DNA of 64,000 bases from Thermophilibacter immobilis. GTDB lineage: Bacteria > Actinomycetota > Coriobacteriia > Coriobacteriales > Atopobiaceae. The DNA is taken from contig NZ_CP063767.1 of assembly GCF_015277515.1 (NCBI RefSeq), positions 186,001 to 250,000 of the forward strand, written 5' to 3'. Each line of letters opens with the position of its first letter. The stretch's first letter is position 1. This document shows, one piece after another, positions 49,570 to 57,616 of the stretch. Position numbers and translations under genes: made by a program. The notes below the pieces were generated by a model. It had not been told where the DNA came from and searched no databases. It saw only the letters and a program-made list of their open reading frames with translations.

Positions 49570-51330
49570 ATGAGCAGCTACGTCACACGCCCCAAGGTCC
49601 GCGTGAACACCCAGGAGACCGCGCTGCACGGGTACGCGCCCATCCACGAGAAGATCGCGCACTCCTTGGAGGAGGTCATGTCCTCGTGCTCCGATCGGGT
49701 GGTGCTCGCACTCGAGTGCTACCCAGGGACGGATCATGAGGAGCTTCTCGCCCAGCTGATCGAGCCCCTGGGCCCCTCGCTCACGCTCTTCGCGGACGAC
49801 TACGCCCAGAGCGTCGCGCGGGTGCAGGAGCGCATCAAGGACTGCATCACCGAAGACCGGGTCTTCGGGGTGATATCTCACTACACAATCGACCAGTTCT
49901 TCGAGGAGCCCCGCATTGAGGAGGCCCGTCAGAAGATCGCCGCAGCTCAAGGGCTCGTTGTGGTCTATGGCATGGGGACGACCGTCCTGTGCGAGCCCGA
50001 CCTCGTGGTCTACGCGAGCCTCACGCGCTGGGAGGTTCAGTGCCGTTATCGCCGGGGCGTCGCGAACTGGAAGGCGAACAACCCCGGCGAGGACGCTCTG
50101 CGCAAGTTCAAGCGCGGCTACTTCTTTGAGTGGCGCGTGGCCGACCGCCAGAAGAGCGCCCTCTTTGACACGATTGACTTTCTCATTGACGTGAACGTCG
50201 CCGATGACCCCCGCATGGTGAGCGGGGACGCCTATCGCGCGGCCCTGGGCCAGGTCGCGAGCCAGCCCTTCCGCCTCGTGCCGTACTTTGACGCGAGCGT
50301 ATGGGGCGGTCACTGGATGCAGGAGCGCTTTGGGCTCGACCCGGACGCCTCCAACTTCGGGTGGGCGTTCGACGGGGTGCCCGAGGAGAACTCGGTCCTT
50401 CTCGACTTTGGCGGCGTGGATGTGGAGATCCCCGCGCAGGACGTGGTCTTCTCGCATCCCGTCGAGCTCATGGGCCCCAAGGTCCATGCGCGCTTTGGGA
50501 CGGACTACCCCATCCGCTTCGACTATCTGGACACCATGGGTGGCGGGAACCTGAGCCTGCAGGTTCACCCCCTCGTCGCATACATCCAGGACCGCTTTGG
50601 CATGGCCTACACGCAGGACGAGAGCTACTACATCCTGGATGCGACTGCAGATTCCTGCGTCTACCTCGGCGTCAAGACGGGAACCGACAAGGACGAGATG
50701 TTCGCCTCCCTCAGGCGCGCCGCTTCCGGCAAGGAGCAGTTCGCAGACGAGCGCTACATGAACAAGATTCCGGTCGCCAAGCACGATCACGTGCATATTC
50801 CCGCCGGCACCGTGCACGCGGGCGGTGCTGGAACCGTCATCCTGGAGATCAGCGCCACGCCCTACATCTTCACCTTCAAACTCTGGGACTGGGGCCGGGT
50901 GGGCCTCGACGGGCTTCCGCGCCCCGTCCACCTGGATCACGGGGAGCGCAACGTCCTGGTCGAGCGCGATACCGCATGCGCCGAAGGTCGTCTCACGGAC
51001 CGCGTCGGCGCCCCGCACGAGGACCTCTCCCAGGAGCCCGGCGTGCGCGTGGAGAAGACCGGCCTTGCCGATGAGGAGTTTATCGAGACCAGGCGCTACT
51101 GGTTCAGGGACGCGGCGACGCTCTCCACGTTCGAGAGCGTGAACGAGCTCAACCTCGTCGAGGGGGAGTCGGTCGTCGTGGAGGGCCCGGATGGATCCTT
51201 CTCGCCGCTGCCCGTGCACTATGGGGAGACCTTCATCGTCCCGGAGCGCGTAGGGACCTATCGCATCAGGAACACGGGGGACCCCTCGAAGGAGGTCGCG
51301 GTCATCCAGGCGTTCGTGCGCAACCTCTAG
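49570..51330 (+). CDS. Fusion protein: nucleoside-kinase-like N-domain and class I mannose-6-phosphate isomerase
   Basis: 586 residues from the ATG at 49570 (CAAGGAGG before it). Residues about 1-220 look like a degenerate uridine-kinase-type domain: LTLFADDYAQSV, VISHYTIDQFFEEPRIEEARQKI, KFKRGYFFEWRVADRQK. No P-loop GxxxxGKS is seen, because the expected site reads ECYPGTDHEEL. Residues about 225-586 form the class I isomerase: YFDASVWGGHWMQERFG, the metal-site block GNLSLQVHPLVAYI, KHDHVHIPAGTVHAGG. It should interconvert mannose 6-phosphate and fructose 6-phosphate, or act on a related phosphosugar. The first domain may sense sugar or nucleotide. Confidence 0.75.
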   Translation: MSSYVTRPKVRVNTQETALHGYAPIHEKIAHSLEEVMSSCSDRVVLALECYPGTDHEELLAQLIEPLGPSLTLFADDYAQSVARVQERIKDCITEDRVFGVISHYTIDQFFEEPRIEEARQKIAAAQGLVVVYGMGTTVLCEPDLVVYASLTRWEVQCRYRRGVANWKANNPGEDALRKFKRGYFFEWRVADRQKSALFDTIDFLIDVNVADDPRMVSGDAYRAALGQVASQPFRLVPYFDASVWGGHWMQERFGLDPDASNFGWAFDGVPEENSVLLDFGGVDVEIPAQDVVFSHPVELMGPKVHARFGTDYPIRFDYLDTMGGGNLSLQVHPLVAYIQDRFGMAYTQDESYYILDATADSCVYLGVKTGTDKDEMFASLRRAASGKEQFADERYMNKIPVAKHDHVHIPAGTVHAGGAGTVILEISATPYIFTFKLWDWGRVGLDGLPRPVHLDHGERNVLVERDTACAEGRLTDRVGAPHEDLSQEPGVRVEKTGLADEEFIETRRYWFRDAATLSTFESVNELNLVEGESVVVEGPDGSFSPLPVHYGETFIVPERVGTYRIRNTGDPSKEVAVIQAFVRNL

Positions 51331-51343
51331 GAGATTGAAAAAT

Positions 51344-51385
51344 AGATTCTAATCCAAATAAGTATTATTGAGATTAGAATCTTTT
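51344..51385. terminator. Bidirectional terminator after the isomerase and glnQ-like gene
   Basis: AGATTCTAATC (51344-51354) pairs perfectly with GATTAGAATCT (51372-51382), an 11-bp stem with a 17-base AT-rich loop. TTTT follows on plus and a TATTTTTC run on minus. It lies between convergent genes and serves both. Confidence 0.8.
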
Positions 51386-51427
51386 GCCGCCGCAAGGTTG
51401 AGACAAACGCGGGCACGGGGCAACCGC

Positions 51428-52195
51428 CTACCCCTCGCGCTGGGCGAGAAACGCCTGCGTGCGCGCCTCTCGGGGGTGCTCTATCACCTGCGTGGCGAGG
51501 CCCTCCTCCACGATCACGCCGCCGTCCATGAAGACGACGCGGTCGGCGACCTCGCGCGCAAAGCTCATCTCGTGCGTCACGATGACCATGGTCATGTCCT
51601 CGGCGGCGAGGTTCTTGATGACGCGCAGGACCTCGGCGGTGAGCTCGGGGTCCAGGGCGCTCGTGGGCTCGTCGAAGAACATGACCTGCGGATTCATGGC
51701 CAGGGCGCGTGCGATGCTCGCCCGCTGCTGCTGGCCGCCGGAGAGCTGACAGGGAACCTTCTCCTCGCAGCCCGAGAGGCCCATCTTGTCTAGGAGGGCC
51801 CGCGCGTCGGCCTCGGCCTGGGCGCGGCCGCGCTTCTGCACGCACACGGGGGCATCCATCACATTGCGCAGCACCGAGAAGTGCGGGAAGAGGTTGTAGT
51901 TCTGAAACACCAGGCCAAAGCGCTCGCGGGCCCGCGCGAGGGTGGCCTTGTCGGCGTAGGAGCCGCTGCGGGAAACCTCGACCTCGCCGTAGGAGAGATC
52001 CCCCGCGTCGAGGCGTTCGAGCAGGGTGAGGCAGCGCAGGAGGGTCGACTTGCCGCCGCCGGAGGGGCCGATGATGGCCACGACCTCGCCTGAGGCCACC
52101 GAGAGGGAGATGTCGCGCAGGACGGGCACGCCGCCAAAGCTCTTCTGGGCGCGGTCGAGCGTGACCACGGGTGCGGATGCGGACGCGCTAGTCAT
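51428..52195 (-). CDS. glnQ: Polar amino-acid ABC transporter ATP-binding protein
   Basis: 255 residues. Walker A is [35 protein letters not shown] is the Q-loop region, the signature is [17 protein letters not shown] and Walker [16 protein letters not shown]. This is the GlnQ/HisP family that drives import of glutamine, histidine, cystine and similar amino acids. Its start overlaps the permease stop by 8 bases. Substrate is set by the binding protein at the head of the operon. Confidence 0.92.
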   Translation of the reverse strand: MTSASASAPVVTLDRAQKSFGGVPVLRDISLSVASGEVVAIIGPSGGGKSTLLRCLTLLERLDAGDLSYGEVEVSRSGSYADKATLARARERFGLVFQNYNLFPHFSVLRNVMDAPVCVQKRGRAQAEADARALLDKMGLSGCEEKVPCQLSGGQQQRASIARALAMNPQVMFFDEPTSALDPELTAEVLRVIKNLAAEDMTMVIVTHEMSFAREVADRVVFMDGGVIVEEGLATQVIEHPREARTQAFLAQREG

Positions 52196-52841
52196 GGTAG
52201 TAGCTCAGCTTTCTCTCGACGCGGGAGGCCGCCAGCTCGATGAGCAGGTTGAACACCCAGTAGAACAGGGCGGCGATCATGAACGGCAGCATGCTCACCT
52301 GGCTGGCCACGAGCTGCTTGGCCACCGTGAACATCTCGATGACGCCGATGGAGAACGCCAGGGACGTGTCCTTGACCAGGGTGATGATCTCGTTGGTCAT
52401 GGCCGGCATGATGCGCTTGACCACCTGGGGCAAGACGATGCGCATGAACGTCTGCGCGCCGGAGTAGCCCAGGACCTCGGCGGCCTCGTACTGGCCACGC
52501 GGGATGGACTGTATGCCCGAACGGTAGATCTCGGCGAAGTAGGCGGCGTAGTTGACGATGAACGCCACGATCGTGGCCTGCCACTTGCTGTCAGGGGAGA
52601 GGTCGATGCCAAAGACGTAGTACGGCACGAAGTAGATGGCGAACATCTGCAACATGAGGGGGGTGCCGCGCATGAGGGAGATGTAGAGCCGGGCGAGAAG
52701 CGCCAGCGGCTTCACGCGACTCATCCGCGCGAAGGCGACGAGCATGCCGAGCGGCAGCGAGCCCACGAGCGTGAAAGCGAAGATCTGCAGGCTCACGAGG
52801 AAGCCCCCGCCCAGCATGCTGACCATGGTCATAACGTCCAC
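52188..52841 (-). CDS. Polar amino-acid ABC transporter permease (HisMQ family)
   Basis: 217 residues, about five hydrophobic segments. The start has GTG (52841) with GAGGGG 9 bases before it; an internal ATG at 52832 is an alternative. [15 protein letters not shown] and [65 protein letters not shown] are the EAA coupling loop and permease core. It forms the homodimeric channel of the amino-acid importer. It follows the binding-protein gene after a 76-base gap with an internal hairpin. Confidence 0.92.
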   Translation of the reverse strand: MDVMTMVSMLGGGFLVSLQIFAFTLVGSLPLGMLVAFARMSRVKPLALLARLYISLMRGTPLMLQMFAIYFVPYYVFGIDLSPDSKWQATIVAFIVNYAAYFAEIYRSGIQSIPRGQYEAAEVLGYSGAQTFMRIVLPQVVKRIMPAMTNEIITLVKDTSLAFSIGVIEMFTVAKQLVASQVSMLPFMIAALFYWVFNLLIELAASRVERKLSYYHD

Positions 52842-52866
52842 GCGCGGCTCCCCTCAGACGGCAAAC

Positions 52867-52896
52867 GGGGCAGACGCCCGCGCGGACGCCTGCCCC
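52867..52896 (-). terminator. Intra-operon hairpin between binding-protein and permease genes
   Basis: GGGGCAGRCG and CGYCTGCCCC type arms (52867-52876 and 52887-52896) form a strong GC hairpin without a T-run. Hairpins at this position commonly stabilise the upstream mRNA or partly attenuate, so that more binding protein than channel is made. Confidence 0.5.
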
Positions 52897-52917
52897 ACAA
52901 GGATAGATGGTAAAAGG

Positions 52918-53778
52918 CTACTCGAGGCACCAGTTCTCATAGGAGATACCTTGGTCGGCGTACTTCTCGCAGAGTGCCTGGACAAAGCCGTCCTCGTCCA
53001 TTTGCTTCAGGGTCTCGCTGACCTTGTCCGCCGTGGCGGTGTCGCCGGTCTTGAAGCCCACCGCGTAGTGCTCGCTCGAGAGCTGCTCGTCGAGCTGGGT
53101 GTAGGCATCGGGCTTGGCGGAGATCTGATAGGAGGCGATGGAGAGGTCGCAGGCCACGGCATCCACGGCTCCGGACTCGAGCTGCATGAAGGCGGTGTTG
53201 TAGTCGCCGATGGTCTCGAGGCTGGCAAAGCTGGCGGCGAGGTTGGCCTGGTCGCCGGTGAGCACGTCGTAGGCGGCCGAGTCGACCTGCGTGATCACGG
53301 TCTTGCCGGCGAGGTCGTCGAACGAGGAGATGCCGGAGTCGGCGCGGGTCACGATGACCTGGGCGTTGAGCATGTACGGCTCGGAGAAGGTGTACTTGCC
53401 CTCGCGGCCCTCGACGGTGAAGCCGTTCCAGAGGCAGTTGATGGCGCCGGAGTCGATGAGGGTGTCCTTGGCGTCCCAGTCGATGGGCTCGAGCTGGACC
53501 TCCCAGCCGTTGCGGCTGGCGACTTCCTGGGCGAGCTCGAGGTCAAAGCCCGTGTACGCACCGTCGTCGCCCACGTAGCCGTAGGGCGGGTAGGAGGAGT
53601 CGAAGCCCACGACGAGCTTCTCCGTGGCAGCGGCGCTCTTGTCGTCGGAGGTTGAGGAGCTGGCAGAGGCATCGCTGCTGCTGGTGGAGGGGGATCCGCC
53701 GCACCCGGCGATAAGGACGACGGCGAAGACCGCGGCCACAAGACAGGCGAGGACGGAGGCGAGGCGGCGCTTCTTCAT
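52918..53778 (-). CDS. Polar amino-acid ABC transporter substrate-binding lipoprotein
   Basis: 286 residues. The signal peptide ends at lipobox IAGC (about residues 22-25), followed by a Ser-rich spacer. The SBP_bac_3 fold is plain: KLVVGFDSSYPPYGYVGDDGAYTGFDLELAQEVASRNGWEVQLEPIDWDAKDTLIDSGAINCLWNGFT, then AQVIVTRADSGISSFDDLAGKTVI. It binds the amino acid outside and delivers it to the permease. The pocket Asp/Arg residues (GFDLELA, VTRAD) fit polar amino acids. The gap to the next promoter, 53779-53945, is AT-rich near 53810-53870 and holds its promoter. Confidence 0.92.
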   Translation of the reverse strand: MKKRRLASVLACLVAAVFAVVLIAGCGGSPSTSSSDASASSSTSDDKSAAATEKLVVGFDSSYPPYGYVGDDGAYTGFDLELAQEVASRNGWEVQLEPIDWDAKDTLIDSGAINCLWNGFTVEGREGKYTFSEPYMLNAQVIVTRADSGISSFDDLAGKTVITQVDSAAYDVLTGDQANLAASFASLETIGDYNTAFMQLESGAVDAVACDLSIASYQISAKPDAYTQLDEQLSSEHYAVGFKTGDTATADKVSETLKQMDEDGFVQALCEKYADQGISYENWCLE

Positions 53779-53945
53779 GGAGGATTCCCTTCTCGGTGCG
53801 TGTGCCCAGTACTTTACTCAGATAAAGCGTGAGAAAGAATATACACTTTAGTATGATGGAGTGCAAGGAGATTTTAGAAAACCCTCAGATCCGGGCGCAG
53901 GAATGGTATATCGGTGGGCGGAGCGGCAGGACGTGCGCTCCTATG

Positions 53946-53951
53946 CTATGA
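53946..53951 (+). promoter_or_regulatory. Extended -10 promoter of mntP
   Basis: TATGAT preceded by TGC gives an extended -10 (TGC-TATGAT), 14 bases before the riboswitch GGGAGTAG. No clear -35 is present, as is common with extended -10 promoters. Confidence 0.5.
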
Positions 53952-53957
53952 TGCTCG

Positions 53958-54046
53958 CCCCGCGAGGGAGTAGTGGCATGCGAGAAAGCATGTGATGCAT
54001 CCAACACGCTGGCTTTTAGCCTGGGTGCATCGTAATCAACGAGACT
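53958..54046 (+). promoter_or_regulatory. yybP-ykoY-type Mn2+ riboswitch upstream of mntP
   Basis: GGGAGTAG (53965-53972) and the 3' block AACGAGACT (54038-54046) are conserved landmarks of yybP-ykoY aptamers. Between them are two hairpin-forming stretches: GCATGCGAGAAAGCATGTG, and GATGCATCC around GCTGGCTTTTAGCCTGGGTGCATC. The element is followed by a terminator that shares the GACTCG bases with the aptamer end, so folding would be mutually exclusive. The downstream gene is a Mn2+ exporter. Recognition is by motif and context; a covariance-model scan would confirm it. Confidence 0.75.
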
Positions 54047-54090
54047 CGTGGCGACCCCGTGAGGGCAGGGTCGCCACGAGTCTTTTTATT
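54043..54090 (+). terminator. Riboswitch-controlled terminator of mntP
   Basis: GACTCGTGGCGACCC (54043-54057) pairs exactly with GGGTCGCCACGAGTC (54068-54082), a 15-bp stem followed by TTTTTATT. Its first bases belong to the aptamer 3' end, so Mn-bound aptamer should prevent the terminator and turn the exporter on. Confidence 0.85.
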
Positions 54091-54124
54091 GGGTGCTGTC
54101 GCGGCGGCAGGAGAGAGGTTTGCT

Positions 54125-54697
54125 ATGGGATTCGTCGAGCTTCTGCTCGTGGCCGTAGGCGTCTCGATGGACGCCTTTGCCGTGTCCGTCTGCAAGGGGC
54201 TCGGCATGCGGGCGATCGACTTGCGGACGACTGCGGTGATGGCGCTGTTTTTTGGCGGGTTCCAGATGATCATGCCGCTTGCTGGCTGGGTTCTGGGCAG
54301 CCAGTTCCTGTGGCTGATAGCGCCCGTTGACCATTGGATTGCCTTTGGGCTTCTGGGCTGCATCGGTGCCAAGATGATCTGGGAGGCAGCGCACGAGGAG
54401 GCGGACTGCGGGCGCGCTGATACGAGCCACGTCAGCTTGCGTGAGATTCTGGCGCTTTCGGTTGCCACCTCTATCGATGCGCTTGCGGTGGGCATCTCGT
54501 TTGCTGCGCTCGCGGTGGACATCGTGCCTGCCGTGGTCACGATTGGGCTCACCACCTTTGTATTCTCGCTCGCAGGTGTGACGGTGGGCCACTTCTTTGG
54601 GGCTCGCTTCGAGCGCCCCGCAAACGTGGTGGGCGGCGTCGTGCTGATCTTGATTGGGATTAAGATCTTGCTGGAGCATCTGGGGATGCTGAGTTAA
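54125..54697 (+). CDS. mntP: Manganese efflux pump MntP
   Basis: 190 residues from the ATG at 54125, with GGAGAGAGG 8 bases before it. There are six hydrophobic segments in two homologous halves. Each half carries the acidic motif that binds Mn: SMDAFAVSVCKGLGMR near the N-terminus and ATSIDALAVGISFA near residue 125. MntP exports excess Mn2+ across the membrane. It is controlled by the Mn riboswitch and terminator just upstream, so the ion itself gates its expression. Confidence 0.93.
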   Translation: MGFVELLLVAVGVSMDAFAVSVCKGLGMRAIDLRTTAVMALFFGGFQMIMPLAGWVLGSQFLWLIAPVDHWIAFGLLGCIGAKMIWEAAHEEADCGRADTSHVSLREILALSVATSIDALAVGISFAALAVDIVPAVVTIGLTTFVFSLAGVTVGHFFGARFERPANVVGGVVLILIGIKILLEHLGMLS

Positions 54698-54706
54698 GGG
54701 ACGTCC

Positions 54707-55378
54707 TCACACAAGCGCGCGCAGCCCGGATCGATCGAGCACGTCGACGGAACCGCGCGAAAGCGCCACGAGGCCCTCGTGCTCGAAGTACTTGAGCATG
54801 CGCGAGACCACCTCGCGGGCGCTGCCCAGGTGCCGCGCGATCTCGTCGTGCGTCACCACAAGGTGCGTCTCTCCCGTACGGGCCAGCTCGTCGAGGAGAA
54901 ACGCGGCGAGTCGCGCGTCGAAGCTCGAGAACAGCACCTGTTGCATGACCCACATGCAGTCGCTGAAGCGTAGCGCCGTCTGACGGTACGCGAAGGCCTC
55001 GACGTGCACGTTCTTCTCGATGAGGTCAGAGAAGAAGCCGGGGTCCATAACAAGCAACTTGCAGTCCGAGGCGGCGTCGAGTGCGATGTCAAAGCCAATC
55101 ATGGGCAGGATGCACGAGGCGGCGAGCACGCAGCACTCGCCGGTCTCCACGCGAAAGAGCGTGATCTCGCGCCCGGACTCAGAGAGCATGTAGGCCCTCA
55201 GGCTCCCCTCCGCCACGAGCAGCACACCCGCGCAGCCTGCGTCTCTTCCCTGGATATGCTCGCTCGTGCGGAACCGCCGGACGTTCGTGTGGCGGGCGCA
55301 CGCAGCGCGCTCCTCGTCTGCCAGCTCCTTCCAGACAGGAAGAAGACGAGCGAGGAGCGCAGAAGGATCGGTGGTCAC
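54707..55378 (-). CDS. Crp/Fnr-family transcriptional regulator
   Basis: 223 residues from a GTG at 55378, with GGAG 5 bases before it; the longer frame runs into the upstream gene. A cyclic-nucleotide-binding-like beta-roll (about residues 25-115: VRRFRTSEHIQGRDAGCAGVLLVAEGSLRAYMLSESGREITLFRVETGECCVLAASC) is followed by the dimer helix and an HTH (ETHLVVTHDEIARHLGSAREVVSRMLKYFEHEGLV). The roll has a Cys-rich GECCVLAASC strand but not the Fnr iron-sulfur spacing. It follows a CoA-disulfide reductase on the same strand, so a redox or sulfur signal is plausible. Confidence 0.88.
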   Translation of the reverse strand: MTTDPSALLARLLPVWKELADEERAACARHTNVRRFRTSEHIQGRDAGCAGVLLVAEGSLRAYMLSESGREITLFRVETGECCVLAASCILPMIGFDIALDAASDCKLLVMDPGFFSDLIEKNVHVEAFAYRQTALRFSDCMWVMQQVLFSSFDARLAAFLLDELARTGETHLVVTHDEIARHLGSAREVVSRMLKYFEHEGLVALSRGSVDVLDRSGLRALV

Positions 55379-55389
55379 GAGGCTCCATT

Positions 55390-55419
55390 CGGGACAAAAG
55401 TAGTAGCGTTCATGTCCCG
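55390..55419 (-). promoter_or_regulatory. Inverted repeat in front of the Crp/Fnr gene
   Basis: CGGGACA (55390-55396) and TGTCCCG (55413-55419) are perfect inverted 7-mers 16 bases apart, in the short gap between the CoA-disulfide reductase gene and this regulator. The spacing is too long for a normal Crp/Fnr half-site pair, so a looped or RNA hairpin role is also possible. Confidence 0.35.
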
Positions 55420-55452
55420 ATTGTAGCGCCTCGCCGACTGGAGCCGTCGGCC

Positions 55453-57159
55453 TTACGAAACCATCCCACAAGGACCTGCGGCGTTGCCGGCAAGGGCCCG
55501 GTCAAGCGCGCTGGCCGCGTAGAAACCATAGCCGCCGGCGACGTTGGCGCACGAGAAGCCCAGCTGCGAGAGCATGCGGCAGGCGACGTAGCTGCGCAGT
55601 CCGCTCTGGCAGTGCACGTAGAGGGTCTTGTCGCGCGGGAGCTCGCCCGTGCGGTCGCGCAGCTCGTCCAAGGGGATTCGCAGCGATCCCTCGATGCCGC
55701 CGCGAGCGACCTCGCCCGGCGTGCGTACGTCCACGAGCACGGCATCCTCTGGCAGGTTAGTCGCCTCGCCCCAGCTCACCTGCTTGACCAGGCCATCGAG
55801 GATGTTCTCGATGAGGTAGCCAGCCATGTTGACCGGGTCCTTCGCCGAGGAGTAGGGGGGCGCGTAGGCGAGGTCGAGCTCGGTGAGGTCGCTCGCGCCC
55901 ATCTGGGCGCGAATGGCCGTGGCGAGCACGTCGATACGCTTGTCGGCACCGTCGGTCCCCACAATCTGCGCGCCGATGATGCGTCCGCGTCGTTCTCCGG
56001 AGCGCTCGAACAGCACCTTCAGGGTCATCGAGCCGGCGCCGGGATAGTAGGTCGCGTGGCTCGCCGGCGAGAGGACCACGGCGTCGAAGTCGATGCCGAC
56101 CTGGGCGGCCTGACGTGCGTTGAGGCCGGTCGAGGTGATCGTGAGGTCGAAGAGCTTGAGCACCGAGGAGCCCTGCGAGCCGGTGAACGTGGTCTTTCGT
56201 CCGCAGATGTTGTCGGCCGCGATGCGCCCCTGCTTGTTGGCGGGACCGGCGAGTGCGATAAGGGCCGGCCGGCCCGTTACCACGTGGCGCACCTCGATGG
56301 CGTCGCCCACGGCAAAGATGTGCGAATCGCTCGTCCTTAGGTGCTCGTCCACGCGGATGGAGCCGCGCAGCCCGAGCTCCAGGCCGGCATCCTTTGCGAG
56401 CGTGCTGTCCGGGGTAACGCCGATAGCTAGGATGACGAGGTCGGCAGCGAACTTCTGGCCGTCGGCGAGTTGGGTGACAAGGGCGTCGTCCTTCTCCACA
56501 AATCCGGTCACAGTTGCGTTGAGATGCAGCTCAACGCCATTGCGACGCAGCTCGTTATGGACGAAGGGCGCCATGTCCGCGTCGATTGGGAGCATGGCCT
56601 GGGGGTCTCGCTGCACGAGCGTAACGTCGATTCCGCGCTCGCACAGGTTCTCGGTCATCTCGAGGCCGATGAAGCCGGCACCCACCACGGTGGCGCGCTT
56701 AGCCTGCGCGCGCTCGATGAAGTCATGAATGGCAAAGGTGTCCTCGACGGTCCTCAGCGTGAAGAGGCGCTCGGAGTCCACGCCCGGCAGCGGAGGTACG
56801 ACGGCACGTGCGCCAGGGGAGAGTATGAGCTCGTCGTACGGCTCGTCGTAGGTGCTCTTGTCCTCGAGATTGCGTACGTGCACGACCTGCTGGGCGCGGT
56901 CGATGGAGACGGCCTCCTGGTGGACATGCACGTCTATGTTGAAGCGCGCCCGGAAGCTCTCGGGGGTCTGAAGCGTGAGCTTGGAGCGGTCGGTGATGGT
57001 GCCACCCACGTAGTAGGGCAGGCCGCAGTTGGCGTAGGAGACGTATCCGCTGCGCTCGAGGATGACGATGTGGGCCCGCTCATCCAGTCTGCGTAGGCGC
57101 GCCGCTGCGGTGGCGCCTCCCGCGACGCCTCCGATGATGACGATCTTCTTCTCGCTCAT
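55453..57159 (-). CDS. CoA-disulfide reductase/NADH oxidase family with C-terminal rhodanese domain
   Basis: 568 residues. FAD-binding GGVAGGATAAARLRRL opens the protein. The active-site cysteine C45 is in SYANCGLPYYVGG. AKRATVVGAGFIGLEMTENL is the NAD motif. The dimerisation domain and then a rhodanese domain (about 470-568) with KTLYVHCQSGLRSYVACRML and catalytic Cys follow. Such fusions reduce CoA disulfide, polysulfide or persulfides with NAD(P)H. It starts 2 bases after the stop of a separate rhodanese gene, so the two sulfur proteins are co-translated. Confidence 0.9.
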   Translation of the reverse strand: MSEKKIVIIGGVAGGATAAARLRRLDERAHIVILERSGYVSYANCGLPYYVGGTITDRSKLTLQTPESFRARFNIDVHVHQEAVSIDRAQQVVHVRNLEDKSTYDEPYDELILSPGARAVVPPLPGVDSERLFTLRTVEDTFAIHDFIERAQAKRATVVGAGFIGLEMTENLCERGIDVTLVQRDPQAMLPIDADMAPFVHNELRRNGVELHLNATVTGFVEKDDALVTQLADGQKFAADLVILAIGVTPDSTLAKDAGLELGLRGSIRVDEHLRTSDSHIFAVGDAIEVRHVVTGRPALIALAGPANKQGRIAADNICGRKTTFTGSQGSSVLKLFDLTITSTGLNARQAAQVGIDFDAVVLSPASHATYYPGAGSMTLKVLFERSGERRGRIIGAQIVGTDGADKRIDVLATAIRAQMGASDLTELDLAYAPPYSSAKDPVNMAGYLIENILDGLVKQVSWGEATNLPEDAVLVDVRTPGEVARGGIEGSLRIPLDELRDRTGELPRDKTLYVHCQSGLRSYVACRMLSQLGFSCANVAGGYGFYAASALDRALAGNAAGPCGMVS

Positions 57160-57161
57160 GG

Positions 57162-57503
57162 CTATGCCCCCCTCACGATGTCGCCGCGCCAGCGGTTGAT
57201 GCCGCCGGCATTGACGACGTTGGTGTACCCCATCCGGGCAAGGGAGCTCACCGCATTGCTCGCGCGCGCCCCGGAGAGGCAGTAGACGTAGACGGGCGTG
57301 TCGGTGCGGGGGACCATGCGCTTGGCGCCCGAGATGGAACCCACGGGAACGTTGATTGCCCCCGCGACGTGTCCGCTTGTGAACTCGTCCTTCTCGCGCA
57401 CGTCCAGAACGACCGCGCCGCGAACGTCGCGTGCCTCCGCCAGACAGGTGTTGATGTCTCGCGCGCCCGCGCCACCGCCAAAGATCGAACCAAAAAAGCC
57501 CAT
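57162..57503 (-). CDS. Single-domain rhodanese-like sulfurtransferase
   Basis: 113 residues from the ATG at 57503 (AGGAGGGCACC before it). VVLDVREKDEFTSGHVAGAINVPVGSI and VYVYCLSGARASNAVSSLARMGYTNVVNAGGINRW are the rhodanese motifs. The active-site Cys in VYCLSGARA has an uncharged loop. It carries persulfide sulfur between partners and is probably a donor to the adjacent CoA-disulfide reductase/rhodanese protein. No signal peptide; a Gly-rich start (GFFGSIFGGG) precedes the fold. Confidence 0.9.
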   Translation of the reverse strand: MGFFGSIFGGGAGARDINTCLAEARDVRGAVVLDVREKDEFTSGHVAGAINVPVGSISGAKRMVPRTDTPVYVYCLSGARASNAVSSLARMGYTNVVNAGGINRWRGDIVRGA

Positions 57504-57616
57504 GGTGCCCTCCTGTTGGATGTCTGTTTTGGCAAGGCTAGCACGGGCGGCGTGGCGGTTCAGTGACTTAGTCACCAGGGCGAGGGGGCGGCAGCGGTGC
57601 CGCCGAGCCGGCGCGG

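Noticed and set aside
49459-51219. 586-codon minus-strand frame opposite the isomerase
   Set aside because: Antisense shadow of the plus-strand fusion gene, which has clear motifs.
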